A DNA stretch of 64,000 nucleotides from Rutpela maculata (GCA_936432065.2 OW386286.2:119611902-119675901); one strand, 5' to 3'. Counted from the stretch's first letter, positions 33,335-47,199 are shown. The notes: generated by a model from the sequence alone, not told the origin. Numbers and translations: made by a program.

Positions 33335-36126
33335 TTAAATGGTAACATACTCTATTTAAACATTCAAAGTTTACTAGCAAATAAAACTCAACTCACATGG
33401 CTTGTAAATGACTGGAAGCCGGCTATTATCTGTTTGTCTGAAACACATGTCACGGAAGAGATAGAAAAATCTGAAATTGATATAGAAGGATACCAATGTG
33501 CAATATCGTATTCAACAAGTCGACATACAGGGAGAGCAATTATTTTTGTAAAAGAAGAATTTAAATTCAAAGTTATTGTAAACGAATCAATAACAATGAA
33601 TATGTGGATAATAGGTGTAGAACTAATTATTCAGAAACAAAAATATTTAATTTTTTCATGCTACCATTCACCAAACGCTAGTCACGCAGAATTTTTAACA
33701 AAACTTGAAGAAGTAATGTCTGAATGGACTACAAGAAATGGAATTATAGTGTTTGTAGGTGTCTTCAATATAAATATGGCACAGAATACCTATTAGTCAA
33801 CTAAACTAAATACAACTATAACAAATCTAGGGTTAAAACAAATAATAGACAAATTTACTAGAGTAACAAGTGAACAAGCCACGATAATAGACCTATTGAT
33901 AACAAATAAAAGTTATATGAAATTTATGGTTCATAGTACACCAAAAATTACAGACCATTCAGTAATAACAATAAATCTAAGTCAAGTTGAAGTGATAAAA
34001 GAACACATAATAAAGAAAAGGGACTATAACCAATATAACGAAGTAAATTATCAATTGAGTCTTATGGAAGAGGAATGGTTTCCAAATTACACTAACACAG
34101 ACAAAATAGCAAACCAACTAGTAGACAATATAAAAAAATGTCTTAACAAACATGTTCCAGAAAGAACAATAGTAATGAGAAGTAGGTGGGGTAATAGGCA
34201 TTGGTGGGCGGACGAGATAAAACTAGAAATTGAGGAAAGAGATAGGAAATATAAAAAAGCAATTATCACAAGCCAAGAAAACGATTGGAATGAATTCAAA
34301 AGACAAAGAAATAGAGTTGTAGCATGTATACGAGACAGTAAAAGAAATTATTATGAACAAAAAATAGATGAAACGAAAACGAATCCAAAAGAAATGTGGA
34401 AAACACTGAAAGACATATTAAAGAGGTGAAATAATACAAATAGAGAAGGCATTAATTACGAAGGAAAAATGTATACGAATGAAGAAGAAATATCAGAAAT
34501 TTTTAACAATTATTTTCTAAATAGTATTGAACAAAATGCACTATCACTTACAAAAACACAAAAGACAGAAGAAATTTTGAAGAATATACCTACAACACAT
34601 AGTAGATTAGAAACATTCAGGTTGTTAGAATTTTATCAGCTAAAGAAAATTGTCAGAGATATGCCTAACAAAAATAGTAGTGTAGATGGTATAACAACAC
34701 AAATGATTAAAGTATCCTTTGAAGCAGTTGGAGATAGATTTCTGCAGGTTATAAATAACAGTTTAGAGAAAGGAGAATTGCCAAAAAACTGGAAAAAATC
34801 AATGGTAATTCCAATAGAGAAAATAAATAATACAGTACAATGTGAAGAGTTCCGTCCCATCAACATGGTACCAAGCTATGAAAAAATGTTAGAATTAATT
34901 GGTAGAATACATTGAGAATAATAGACTGTTAACTAAGTATCAAGCAGGTTTTCGTAACAATAACTCGTGTGAGAGTGCTCTTCAGTCAGTATTGGTGGAT
35001 TGGAAAAGTGCCATTAATAAAAGAAAAGTAGTTGGTGTAGTGTTTCTGGATTTTCAGCGTGCGTTTGAGACAATAGATAGGGATTTAATGTTATTGAAAA
35101 TGGAAAAGATGGGCATTGGTGGGTGTGTAATAAAATGGTTTCAGGACTATCTAAGTGACAGAGTGCAATGCACAAAATTTAATAATTCAATATCAACAGA
35201 AAAAGAAACACAGTTTGGTGTCCCACAGGGAACTGTATTGGGACCAAAACTATTTATAATGTATATTAATGATATAGTTCTACATGTTAAAAGATGCCAA
35301 ATTCAATTATTTGCAGATGATACCTTATTGTTTTGTATAGGTGACAGTGTAAAATCGGTAACAGAAGATTTAAATTATGATCTACAAAATTTGTATAGTT
35401 GGTTAACCAAAAATAAATCAAAATTTATGATAACAAAAAATAAATATCTATTGGCACATACCAACACTCATGATGTTGTAGTAAATAACAGTAAAATAGA
35501 ACAGGTAAAAGAAACAAAATATTTAGGCGCTATAATAGATGAGCATTTGACCTTTTCAAACCATGCAACATATATTACCAATAAAGTAGCGAAGAAGGTA
35601 AACTTATTGGGGCGAATAGGAAATAATTTGACACAATGGACAAAACAAACTATATCAATCAATTATACACCCCCATTTTCAATATTGTTCAACAATTCTG
35701 TTTTTGCTCTCAAATGCTGAGATAAATGTCTTACAAAAAAAACAAAATCAAGCTTTACGAATAATTTTAAAGTGCAATAGATATACAAGTATAAAATCAA
35801 TGTTAGACAAATTAAAAATGCTCAGTGTAAAACAAACGTTAATATTATATACATTAATTTTCATTTTTAAAATTTTACATGGGTCATTACCACAACATCT
35901 ATTAGATCATTGTACATTTGTAAATGAAATTCATCAACATTTTACAAGAACCAGTAACAATCTATATGTACCAACTGTAAGGACTAATTATGCACAAAAT
36001 AATATTTTTTATAAAGGTCTTGTTTTATATAATGAGTTACCAAGTGAAACTATTAACTGTGAAAACATAAACCAATTTAAAAAACTATGTTACCAATATA
36101 TACAAGAAAATGTAAATATTGTATGA
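33335..36126 (+). pseudogene. LINE ORF2: endonuclease and reverse transcriptase
   Basis: Order of domains: APE endonuclease start (LNIQSLLANKTQL, ICLSETHVTEE, CYHSPNASH), a TAG at 33794, then the endonuclease end (ITDHSVITI). Next comes the linker to RDSKRNYYEQKI, a TGA at about 34427, and RT blocks KNSSVDGITTQMIK, LPKNWKKSMVIPI, EEFRPINMVPS. After a frameshift near 34905 come YQAGFRNNNSCESAL, FLDFQRAFETIDRDL, FGVPQGTVLGPKLF and the catalytic LFADDTLLF. Another frameshift near 35710 precedes the C-terminal thumb (NRYTSIKSMLDKLKMLSVKQ). No RNase H. Nearly full length at about 930 codons; Jockey/CR1-like. Few lesions, so recently lost. Confidence 0.9.
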
Positions 36127-36380
<254 letters not shown>

Positions 36381-36799
36381 TCTAGTAACTCGGGTTATGT
36401 TCATCGAATCAGGCCAAACAAAAAACCAACATGTTTACAAATAATTTATGAATAAAAGTGCACAGATCCGAATCCTACCTGTCATTCTGTTTTTTGTAGA
36501 AAAATAAAGACTAAGACAATTTTTATTTTACATAAGCCGAAATTACTAAAAATAATAATTAATCTTTTTTAATAAAACTTGGTGAAATGACAGGTCTTGT
36601 AGCTGTAAACTATTAAGGAAAATTATAAATAAAAACATTTATTATTTTCTCTCAAGGACGAGATTTCTGAAAAAATTTGGTCATTTGGTCACACTAAGAC
36701 TTTTTCATTCTTAAATTGTAGCTTTTTGAAAGTGCTTACAACGGTGATAAGAATTAATTTTTTATGTTATTTCAGAAATGAAAAAAAACTTTATATGTT

Positions 36800-37095
36800 C
36801 AGGATTTGAACCACGGATTTCTACACGAAAATTCTCAATTCAATTCAGTTCAATTCAATTCAATTCAATTCAATTCAATTCAATTCAATTCAATTCAATT
36901 CAATTCAATTCAATTCAATTCAATTCAATTCAATTCAATTCAATTCAATTCAATTCAATTCAATTCAATTCAATTCAGTTCAATAAGGATTTATTATTAA
37001 TTTTAGTACAAGCATGAGCCTAGTCAGAACCCAGCCCGGAGCCAGTCAGACTCGTGGGAATCCTCACTTTAACCATTGCGCCATGGCCGTGAAAC
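36800..37095 (-). mobile_element. tRNA-like SINE head split by pentanucleotide array
   Basis: On the minus strand GCCATGGCGCAATGGTTAAA (from 37087) resembles a tRNA A box. GGTTCAAATCC at 36812-36802 is a perfect B box, but about 250 bp away, because a (CAATT)n array and about 60 bp lie between. A weaker B-box-like GGGTTCTGACT sits nearer the A box, around 37020-37033. Either one SINE has been stretched by the array, or two heads lie in tandem. Confidence 0.45.
36836..36984. repeat. Pentanucleotide array (CAATT)n
   Basis: About 30 copies of CAATT with CAGTT variants at both ends. Very homogeneous, so recently expanded. Confidence 0.95.
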
Positions 37096-37099
37096 ATTT

Positions 37100-37995
37100 G
37101 CGCATTCGATATGGCAGATAATGCAAAACACGTAATTTTTAAACAATCATATCTTCGTTAATACATGAGTGGTAAGACCGTATGGTATCGATATAGAAAG
37201 AGCAAGAATGACGTTTGAACCTTGTCGTAAACTGCATATTTCAAATCGAAAATTAAATCCAGCAGGAACGTACAAAAAATTACATTTCCTGATGTTTCGC
37301 GAAGGGTGTTTGACTTTGTCTGAGCACTCTAGATGAGTAAGTATAATGCATAGATATCATCTCAACGCGTTCTCCTAGAATCTCGAAGCCTTGGTAATGG
37401 GAGTGGGGGAAATATTCTTGTCGTGGCAGTCGCCGTTTGATAAACGAGCGCGCGTATACCTGCGTATTTGTAGGTATATTAATGATTAAAATTTATTTTA
37501 TGCATTTACTAAAGTTCTCAGATATTAGAGAATAAGCAGCACCAATTTCAGCTAAAAAATATATATGTACAGAAATGAATGCACGAAACGCGAAAGATAC
37601 GATATCTTAGCTTCTAATTAGTGTAGAAGGGTCTACTCTTTTAAATTGTTCGTTGTTTGAATCGCCTTTATCACATGACAAAAGTATTTGGTTGGATACA
37701 TTTTCTCGATAAAAAAATATACATTACGAAAAAAATGAATTTTGTAAAAATACACGAAATGAAACTTTAAAATAATACAGAAAATTAACTTTTATCACAA
37801 TTGTAAAGCTCGTTCAGGAAGCTACAAGTTAAGAAAAAAAATCTTAGTGTGAACAAATAGCAGTATTTATGGAGCTTCAAATTTTTTAAAAAAATTTCGT
37901 TTCTGGGAGAAAATAATGAAAATGTTTATTTGTCATCTTTCACAACAGATTACACCTAATTGACCTATAATTTCACCTAAAAAATGATCAATAGC
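37100..37995. other. No gene recognised
   Basis: No coding similarity. Composition is slightly less AT-rich at 37340-37460, without a supported frame. Confidence 0.4.
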
Positions 37996-37999
37996 TTTT

Positions 38000-39256
38000 T
38001 AAATAAATTCAATATTCTGTCAAAAAGACAATATGCATTTAGAGAAAAAACATCAACAGACGATGCAATTGCGCACGTAACAGGAAAAATGTATAACTTG
38101 GAAAAATGTATAACTTGGTAGATAAAGAAAGACCATCCCCAAGTATATTTATAAACCTAGCGAAGGCATTCGACACTATTAACCACCCTTTAATGCTAAA
38201 AAAACTACATGACTTAGGTTTCAGAGGAAAAGTATATGCAGTTCTAAAAGATTACCTTAGCAACAGGACACAGAAAGTCAACATAGACAATCATGAGAGC
38301 ACTTCGAAAATTGTCACATACGACCTACCACAGGGAACAGTCCTCGCGCCGGTCCTATTCAATATATATTTGAATGCTTGCTGAAATTTAAAATTGACGG
38401 AGGAATAATTTCTTTTACGGACGACACCGTTGTGCTCTTTGATGGAGAAACGTGGGACGGGGTTAAGTCAAAAGTATCCAAAAACATTAAGATTATAAAA
38501 AATTGATTTGACCAACATCTACTCATCATGAATATAACAAAAACCAAATATCTACCTTTTTGCTCATATAAAAAGAGTCCTCCACCATACACCAAGATAA
38601 AAATTGAAAATACTAATACCGAAGTTGAACACACAAGTGAAATACTTAGGTATTATACTTGATGCACATCTAAAGTGGAACTACCAAATAGAATACTTAT
38701 GTAAAAAACTGAGGTGGCTCTATTATACATTTAAACAAGTCAGTACAATCCTTGACAATAAACAACGGTTAATAATATACTACGGCCTTGTAGAATTAAT
38801 ACTTAAATACGGCATAATCGGATGGGTTGGAATAAATAAAACAAACTTAGATCCATTAATAAAGTACCATAAAATGATAATAATAATAATGTTTAAAAAA
38901 CCCATAACCATTCCGAGTAAACAACTGTTCAAACAGTATAAAATACTAGAGATATTCGTCAACTATATTGCTAAAGCTTGCTAAAATACCAAATAAAATA
39001 TAACCTCCCAGTTAACGAACAGAGACATGACTACGAAACTCGAAATAAGTACATAATACAGGGCACAGAAAACGATTGGAACAAAATCATTCTCATATCT
39101 AGATTATTGTATACGATAGCTCAAGAGCAACTAAAATAAAGTAAAAACAAGTTAACCCTGAAAATACTTATAAAGGCATGGATAATAGATTTACCAGAAA
39201 ACTACCAAGAAAACTTCATTGACACTGGACAAATGATAAAAAAAAACCTTTACTAA
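38000..39256 (+). pseudogene. LINE reverse-transcriptase fragment
   Basis: Blocks are NILSKRQYAFREKTSTDDA, IFINLAKAFDTINHPLMLKK, DLPQGTVLAPVLFNIYL, then (after a frameshift near 38380) a damaged catalytic block FTDDTVVLFDG, where FADD has become FTDD. A further shift gives VKYLGIILDAHLKWNYQIEY and the C-terminal NDWNKIILISRLL. A 17-bp direct duplication (GGAAAAATGTATAACTT) at about 38083-38116 breaks the frame near the start. No RNase H. Related to, but distinct from, the LINE at 33-36 kb. Confidence 0.8.
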
Positions 39257-40805
39257 CCAAAATTAAAATTATTTATACTAGTATTTTCAGTTAAAAATAT
39301 ACATTGCTGTGCCACCTGACCCTACTTAACTTTGATTCAGTGCACCTAAAATTACTACTACATATGTACACATTGTAAAATTAATTAATTAACCATACAT
39401 TTGAATATACATAAATACACATGTATGTATATATGTAGGACAATTCATACAACACCCGCACTCAAGTTTTAAATAACTTACGGTGGGGCTTATATAATAT
39501 TTATCCCAAATATAAAACCCATATGAATGCATACTTAGCTCTAGTATATACTATTAAAAAAATATTGTAACATGTAAAATACATTTTGAAATAATTATTA
39601 TTATTATTATTTTCATTAAAAAAAAAGGTTAATTATTATTTTTTTTTTTTTAGTAATTTCGATTTATGTAATATTGTAAATTTTCGTGGTTTATTGTTTT
39701 TTTTATTTCTTGTGTAGCCTGATCCGATAAAGAGAACCCACCCGTGTTATTAAAGAGAAACGAGGCAAAAACACATTTTTCAAAATTAAAACTTAATTTC
39801 CAAAAAACTCCCCACTCCCAGATTGGACAAAACTTTACTGTGACATTCTAATAATAATCTACAGATTGGATTGCTCCCCCCTCCAAACAATCTTTGAAAA
39901 AAAAAACAGTTTTATTCAACTACACTGTAGCTTAAGTCGCCAAAAGCGACACTTCAGCGTCATATTCAATCGAAGGGTGGACAATATGAAACGTCTGGCA
40001 AAACATTTTGTGATCATGAATATGAAGAATATCGCGTGTCGAATAGACATAATATTCGTGGGACAGGCGATGTTGTTCAGTACGATTGGGTATATAATAG
40101 GGGACACGCGAATGTCAGTTTTATACCCAAGTGTTTTTATCAGATTGTTTATGTTTGAAAATGTATAAGTATATCATAATATAAATTAATAAATAATAAC
40201 TGAAATTCAAATTATTTGAATATTTACGAGGAACTGGCAAGTTTTGACGAGTTTATCCGACCCGCTCGTGACGTATAATCCTTTATTTATTTCATTTTGG
40301 GTGTCCGTATTCACTAGTTGTTTTAAGCGAGTGTGAACTTTTGTGCTTATTATAAGGTGCTTAAATCAAAATGTTACACACATTTACGACTGAGTAAACA
40401 TTAAAAACGCTTTACATTACTTCATCACGACATTTACTGCTCCGTTAAAATTAAATAGTGACGTCACATCCATTTTCCCGCGCGGGTAAAATGTCACTCT
40501 TTCAAATTCAATTTTATGCCAAATTTAACATATTTCAATGAAATTAATAATCGAAATGGTTGTTTTAATAAAAATAGAATCTTATTTTATTGATACAATT
40601 TGTGCGTGTCCTCTATTAATCAAGCCGGATCGGAAAATGGTTTTATACTCAACGTAACACTATTTTAGTGTCGTCTAAAGAAATACCACAATCCTGGTCT
40701 TTTAATAGTCTCTACCCAACAATCCGTCATTCGCGTATATTAAATAGGATACCTAATAGTAATACCAAAATGGAGGAATATAAAATTTATGAGGAATATA
40801 AACAC
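39257..40805. other. LINE 3' flank, then no gene recognised
   Basis: 39257-39611 is probably the 3' UTR of the preceding LINE and ends near a TTATTATTATTA stretch. Beyond, up to 40805, I see no gene. A perfect TGACGTCA lies at 40459-40466 next to CCCGCGCGGG. Confidence 0.4.
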
Positions 40806-40810
40806 ATCTC

Positions 40811-41937
40811 TAAAAAATAAATCGGCAGCTACTGGAAGCGGCTGGAACCTCCCCACACGGTGGACCTTTATAAGCTGTCTTTGGATATTACATCGGACAT
40901 CAGAGCACTGAGCAAACAGATAAATTACACGTGAATTTGGAGCCATTTATTTCATGAACAAATATCGAACGAACTGAAGTGGACTACAAACAATCTGTTA
41001 AAACATAACCTCCCATGTTAACATTATGGACAATTCAAGCAGACTACACATGCGTCAAATTAAAATATTCCTGCTCGATCAAGAAGGTCCGGTCGAGCTT
41101 CGTCCGAGGGCCTTTATTTCGTACTATTCTAACGTTTCAGATTTAGCTCGGTTAGCTCGATTTGCATTAAACGAACGATTGTGACATGTTCCATAAATCA
41201 GACGTAATATCCAAATATGGCTATAAACAATTATTATTACCTTTAAAAAAACCAACTGAAATAAGTTTTGACATGTGTCACAGTGGTTCCAAGCAAATAT
41301 TTAAAAATTCACTTTAATAAAAAATAGACTGGTAATTACAGGTTAGATTTCCAACCTACAAAAAGAGTCCTATTTTATTAGGACAAAGTATTTAATACTT
41401 CATAAACATTAAACTGTACTAGATTTTACTTGAAAGTACGGGAACCAGGCAGAAATTTTAATAATAGCTACGTAATATTCTTAAATCTTAAGAAATATAT
41501 ATTTTTGAGGTTAGCTGTGACGTCAGGTGATAAATGTACCATAACCTATAAATCAACATTCACAAAGGTTACCAACCCAAATATTTTTGACAGATGGCAA
41601 AATACATCTTCCCCTAACAATAATACCAATAATATTTTTTGGATGCTGTCATGTGTGCACATATAACGAATTCTTTTTAATTTCTTTCACAGAAACCAAA
41701 ACGAAAGGGTGCAAGTGTGATATATCGTTGAAATCGGAATTTTTACTGCTTTTCAGTGGTTCGATTATAAATTGTAAGTAATCATAAAATAAGCAACTTG
41801 TTGTGCCAAAACGGCACTAAACATAAGCCGATTTCAACCAAAACCTTTTCATACCTTCTGGAGCACTAAAGAAACTCGTGCAAAGTTTCATCCAAATCCG
41901 TTTAGCAGTTCCGCCGCTATCGTGTTCACACACACAC

Positions 41938-41968
<31 letters not shown>

Positions 41969-42095
41969 GACATTTTTTAAAAACCACTTTATTGGGTTCC
42001 TGGGACCTCAAAACGTAAAGATTTAATGTTATTACAATTTTCGATTTTGGACTAATTGTGGTAACCTCCCACAATTTTATTGTGGGGATGTTAAA
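40811..42095 (+). mobile_element. Repeat family A, copy 3
   Basis: Colinear with copy 1 at both ends, from ATCGGCAGCTACTGGAAGCG to the hairpin AACCTCCCACAA / TTGTGGGGATGTT (42063-42092). It lacks the THAP-bearing segment, with the gap falling around 41285-41320. The CA tract is at 41932-41968 and includes CGCGCG. Best copy for defining the short form, about 1.28 kb. Confidence 0.85.
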
Positions 42096-42504
42096 ATGTT
42101 CAATAAAGAAACGTTATTAAAAAGTCATGTTCTGAGAACGAGATGGTTCTAAGCGCCAAATCCAAAATATTCAGTAATTATATTCATTTTAGATTTTCTT
42201 GTTGCAATATATTAAACTGGAACTGAATAGTCCTTTCTCTGAAAAGGTTTTGATTGATCGATGGAGTGTAGCGAGTCTGACTTCAGAACATGAATTGGGG
42301 ACATACATAGGTCAGGAACCCATAAGGTGAACATCCCGGAAAGTGGGAGAAAATCCGCCCGTTATGTCAAACCGGATGTGTGCCCTATCTTTGCAACCGC
42401 TAGTCAAACTTTAACTTTGTTTCTTAATAATATGTTCACAAGTGAATGGATAAGTCTATAAAGACTTGGAAAATGGCCTATTCTTTATCTTTAACACTAG
42501 AAAT

Positions 42505-44280
42505 CCTTCAGTATTGTCGAGTCAATGAAGGTTTTCACTTCTTAATTCTCAGCAACAGCTCCGATTTTGATCATTTTTTTTAAATGTATGTTTTTTAATA
42601 CTATTAAAAATCAGAAACATCCCATGGTAGAGTACAAAACTTTAGGTTTTTTTTTACCGAAAATTTCGTTTTTTTTTGTATTTCTCTAGGATGAAAATTA
42701 ATTGAGATATCACCGTTGTAAGTTTGCATTTGAGTGAGAGGACCACCTTCCCCGAGCCCTTTAAACTCAAAAATCTCAAAAACGAAAGGTGAAAGGAAGT
42801 TCAACTTTACATGCCTTGTAGCTCTTAAAGTTCCCTGTAAAATGATTTTTGGATCGATTGAATAGCTTAAAAATTAAGGAAGTTATCATTGAAAAACCAG
42901 TCATAGAGCATCTGCTCGAGAAACGCTGATAAGTCTTCGACACGGCTCAATTTTTTCAACTGTATTTCTTTAGCAGCTCCGTACAGTAATATTGTGCAGT
43001 ACCTACCGGCTTCTAAAATTTGTACTCTAGCATTTTTTACGTATCTTCTTTAGTCTTTGAATTATTGTGAAAAAACAAAAATTTTTTAAGAAATTTCAAA
43101 AATCATTTCAAATTTGAATCAAACTTTTTCCAAATATAGGCATCCTAAACCGGTCAAACTTCTAGAACATATTGTTAGTACTTAAATAAAGTAAATTGTA
43201 AATGAATTACGTTCAATTTCAATTCTTGCGGTGAAGCCATTGGTCTAATTGCTGATTTTTTCTACGAAAAAAAGGGGCAACAATTTTATCTTCATCATAA
43301 CTCCGTTAGTTTTTATGCTAACGACTTTTACCAAAGTTCTTTTTAAAGGTTTTTTCAAGTACTTTTAAAAATGTCTTTTATGTTTTCCTCCAAAATGTTT
43401 CCGTTTTTCAATTATTTAACGTTGAAAGTTAGATCCTTTCAACGTTAAATAATCAGTTCAGTTTTCGGCGAACAAAAAGTCACCTTCATTGAGCCATAAC
43501 TCGGTTTGTATTGCATCCACAGAAATAAAAAAAACCAATCGATTTGTTATTTTATAGGATTCATTTTTGTTCATAATAATTTTTTTTTTGGTAAAACGTA
43601 AAGTTTTCGAGTTATTAGTGAAATATCGTTCTAAAACATGCATTTTCTAGATGAAAAATCAACATTTTCAATAAAGAATAACTCAAAAAGTATTGACTCA
43701 TCGAAAAAATTGCATAGAACATTTATTGCTTAGAATTCATTGCTCTATCGATTTCAGTTACTTTGAACATAATAATTTCCACCCCAGACAAGGGTGGTAT
43801 CCACCCCCAGGCTAAAAGCACACATCGGCCCTATATAACTTTGATTCCTTGAGCCATTCCCTAATTACAGTCCAAATTTGACGTCAGTCGGTTTTATCCG
43901 AAAGAATTCTGAGCGAAAAACCTTCAAGCACTGGACTTTTTCATGAATATCAGGAGAAAAACATAAAAAAATAGATTTTTCCTGTAAAAGTTGTTTTTAT
44001 TTTTTAAACAGTATAAATAGCTGTGAGAAACATTTTTGAACTTGGATTTTCAATAAAAACAACTCAATGTTTTATAAATACCGCGAAAAAAAATTTTTTT
44101 TAAATATTTTTGTAAATATTGTTATTATTGTTAAACAATATAAATAATTATTTGCGCCACTTGGGATATTTCTAATTTTGAATAATATTAAAAAACACAC
44201 ATTTTAAAGAAAAAATCGGAGCTGTTGCTGAGAATTAAGACGATTTTTAGGCTTCATTGACTCGACTATATGTGCTGTGC
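42505..44280. mobile_element. 1.8-kb inverted-repeat element
   Basis: The left end (42505-42640) matches the reverse complement of 44140-44280 through GTCGAGTCAATGAAG, CTTAATTCTCAGCAACAGCT, CCGATTTT, TGT-TGTTTTTTAATA and CATCCCA. No coding content inside. A near-perfect hairpin lies at 43411-43453, close to the midpoint. Text such as GGTGGTATCCACCCCCAGG at 43793 is typical of non-coding arthropod repeats. Confidence 0.75.
43411..43453. other. Perfect 18-bp hairpin at element centre
   Basis: ATTATTTAACGTTGAAAG and CTTTCAACGTTAAATAAT are exact complements separated by 7 bases. The position, about 40 bp from the midpoint of the surrounding inverted-repeat element, suggests the element may have formed by head-to-head joining. 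Confidence 0.8.
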
Positions 44281-44284
44281 AAGA

Positions 44285-46125
44285 TTCTTCATAGGACATA
44301 AACAAAAAAGTTTGAGATACTTCGGGTCATCAACTTTTAAAATATATTTTTTTTAGAACCAATTTTCTCGTGTAATCGTATCTGGAAGTACGTGAGTGGC
44401 CGGGAATTACATAAACGTAGATTTATAACGTTGAAATTATTAGAGCAAATGCTACAGACTGCTCTATAGATTTAATTTATACAATTAAATGTATTTTGAA
44501 AATAATGTGGCTTGAACTCTGGTTCTCAACGCACGCAATACAGAAAGTGCTATTAAGATGTAAAAAGGAACAATTTTAAAAATGAATACGTGATTAATAA
44601 TACTTGCAGATACACGGCCATACTGCTGCATGTGTACCTCCATATTATTGCGTCTTAATCCGATCTAAATGATTTGTGGCACCATAAAGAAGCGGTTACG
44701 GAAATGCAATCAGATCCCAACTTTAACTGCAGTAGTATGGATAATAATATACGACAAGTAATAAAATAAGTAATAATGATGTGCGAAAAAAATACGTAAG
44801 TCATATTATACAGCGAATATTCCATTTTTCTACTCGTGACGGAACGAAAATATTTACTCCGACTGTAACCCAAAGATAAAGGAGGCATTAAACAAAAGGA
44901 TTAATCTTAATCAGTCGAGATATTTAAGTTATGCGAGGACAAATGAACAGGCCGAATTGAGAACCTTCTGCTTTTAGAGAAGTCGTTTGAAAATGAAAAT
45001 TGTTTTAGAAAGTTCCGGCGGTAAGGAAAATGAAATGAACAATGTTGTGTTTACAACAACGAAAAAAGTTAAACGTACTTCCTTTTCAGTTTTACTTACC
45101 AGAAGCGTATATTCTCAATGTTAACTGAACAAACTGGTTTTTACGATTATTCCAATTTCTGCATTAATTACTTCTGCAGCAATGACACATTCATATTATA
45201 AAGAATTTTATTGCTTTTTTAATTCGTCAATGTGCGCTTGCAAGATGAAGTAATAATTAGTACCGATGGCTTAAAATACTGTTTACCGTAAGTATTTCAA
45301 AGATATGTTTATTAGTGACAAAAATACATACTAATCTTATCGAAGGTACTCACATAAAATACGTCCAAAAAAAAAAGATATTAAGTCACCAATGCAACTT
45401 AAAACGCAGAATTCTTTTTGGATGTTCTGTTGTTTTATTATAGGTGCATTATATTAGGTTATAGATGAAGTGGGGACCATACGGGACCAAATCTGATCAC
45501 ATATCAGGACGAGGCATAATTTAATTAATAATGTAGTAGTACATGAACACTGTGTTTTTTAAACTACTATTGTCAAAATTGCGAAAAATATACTTTCGGT
45601 CGGATTTTTGTTCTTTATCTACGTGATCGATTATCCAAATCATACTTATATAGAAGATTGTCCTAAGGTATTGTAGTTCAGTAGAATATTTGTGTGCCTT
45701 TCTTCACTCTGTCGTAACTTCCGGCACACCACCATAAATTTTAGAAGGCTTACCTACTATACGTCATTTTCGATCAGAAATTGTTTTATGCCATTCGAAC
45801 CATGCTCTACCTAACTGCAATCATGTATCAACTCTGAGATGTTCACAATATAGCGATAGAGTTAGTCGCAAATTTTTACTGTCGATTGGCTTAAGTGATT
45901 TCTATGAAATCTGTCTTAAAGTGCAAGGTATGGCTCGGCGGTAGTCCCATAAAAATATCATCATGCTACCTACCTATGTCTAATGTAACCTGACCAAAAA
46001 TTGGAAAGAAGGTTTCTTTTATTCGAGATTTTGGAGAATTCTCCAGTGGTAAATAATTTAATTTTGTAATAAAAAAACTAAAATTTCATCGGAATTACAT
46101 TAAAATTGGTAGTTAGGTATTTTAT
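44285..46125. other. No gene recognised
   Basis: AT-rich, no coding similarity and no paired repeat that I can see. Confidence 0.4.
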
Positions 46126-46129
46126 AAGT

Positions 46130-46260
46130 AGCTGATTACGAATCTGATGTCAAAAGTTAAGAATTCAATATAGCGAATCCAATATGGCTACGATTATTGC
46201 AATATTTTTGCAGATTTGCTTGAAATTTGATACATGCAGTCCAAGAAAAATCGATATAAA
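46130..46260 (+). repeat. Dispersed repeat H, copy 1
   Basis: AATCTGATGTCAAAAGTTAA, then CCAATATGGCTACG, TTTTTGCAGATTTGCTTGAA and ATTTGATAC align loosely with 58165-58290. Diverged, non-coding. Confidence 0.5.
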
Positions 46261-46639
46261 AGCATTGCAAGTTGAAAAAAAAAAATGAAACGGGCTGAAT
46301 TTTTGCATGCACCTTAGTATTAGAGTTCTTAATAATGTGTGAGAGTTCCTTATCGATTTGACACGGGAAAACAGGTCGCGAAAACAGTATTTTGCAAGCG
46401 AGCAAGCAATAACAACTTGAGAAATTACGCTCTAGCAGCGAAAACGCTGTCGTCTGTTTCCCGGCTAACTATGTTAGATGTACTAGGGACTTATTTTTTT
46501 TTTTTAATTAAAGCTAAAGAGCCAACCTTTCGATTAAAATTGGTTCGAAAAGGTCCAGGTTACTATGTTTTTTTAATACGAGTTTTACCTGAAAAATACG
46601 CGTTGGTCATCGACATTATTTTGCGAATTTGAGGCTAAT

Positions 46640-47199
46640 AAATAGCCTTCTTATTAGCTCTTTGGCCATAATTTGTATGTAAAAATGTTGATATTATCAT
46701 CACCTACGAATATATTTATTAAAAATGCAATAAAAAAAAAATTTTTTTTCGCTGCCAAAGAACGGAAAACACAACACAATATGCACGGAAACATCTGAAA
46801 TACGAACGAATATGCTTCTTCGAAGCTTTTATGATCATTTCGACCCAAATCGGATCAGTAACAACATTTCTGCTGCACTTTATAGCCAGCTCTGTAATAT
46901 CTGCGAGTTATGCCTTTGTTGCTCCGCAAAAACAGGTAAGCCGACGGGGCAGAGTAGGGGACTTTTTTGGTACATGTTATCCTGGACCAAAACTACAATC
47001 CTGCAAATTTTCAGCTTTACAATAATTAATTCCGGGTCAGAAACTAAAATTCCTGGGCTACATGTGATATTTTGTCGTATTTGTGGGCCATTTTGAATTT
47101 TATACTGTACATGAAAATTTTTAGAAATTCCAGATGGCTCCTAGGCTAATATTGATTAGTATAACCTAGGGCACCTTCATACTAAATTTGGTGCTTTTA
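46640..47199. other. No gene recognised
   Basis: Contains a small hairpin (AGGCTAATAAATAGCCT at 46632) and open frames without known motifs. Probably the body of the repeat ending at about 47290. Confidence 0.35.

Noticed and set aside
36778..37017. 79-codon frame with repeating QFNSI peptide
   Set aside because: Translation of the (CAATT)n array.
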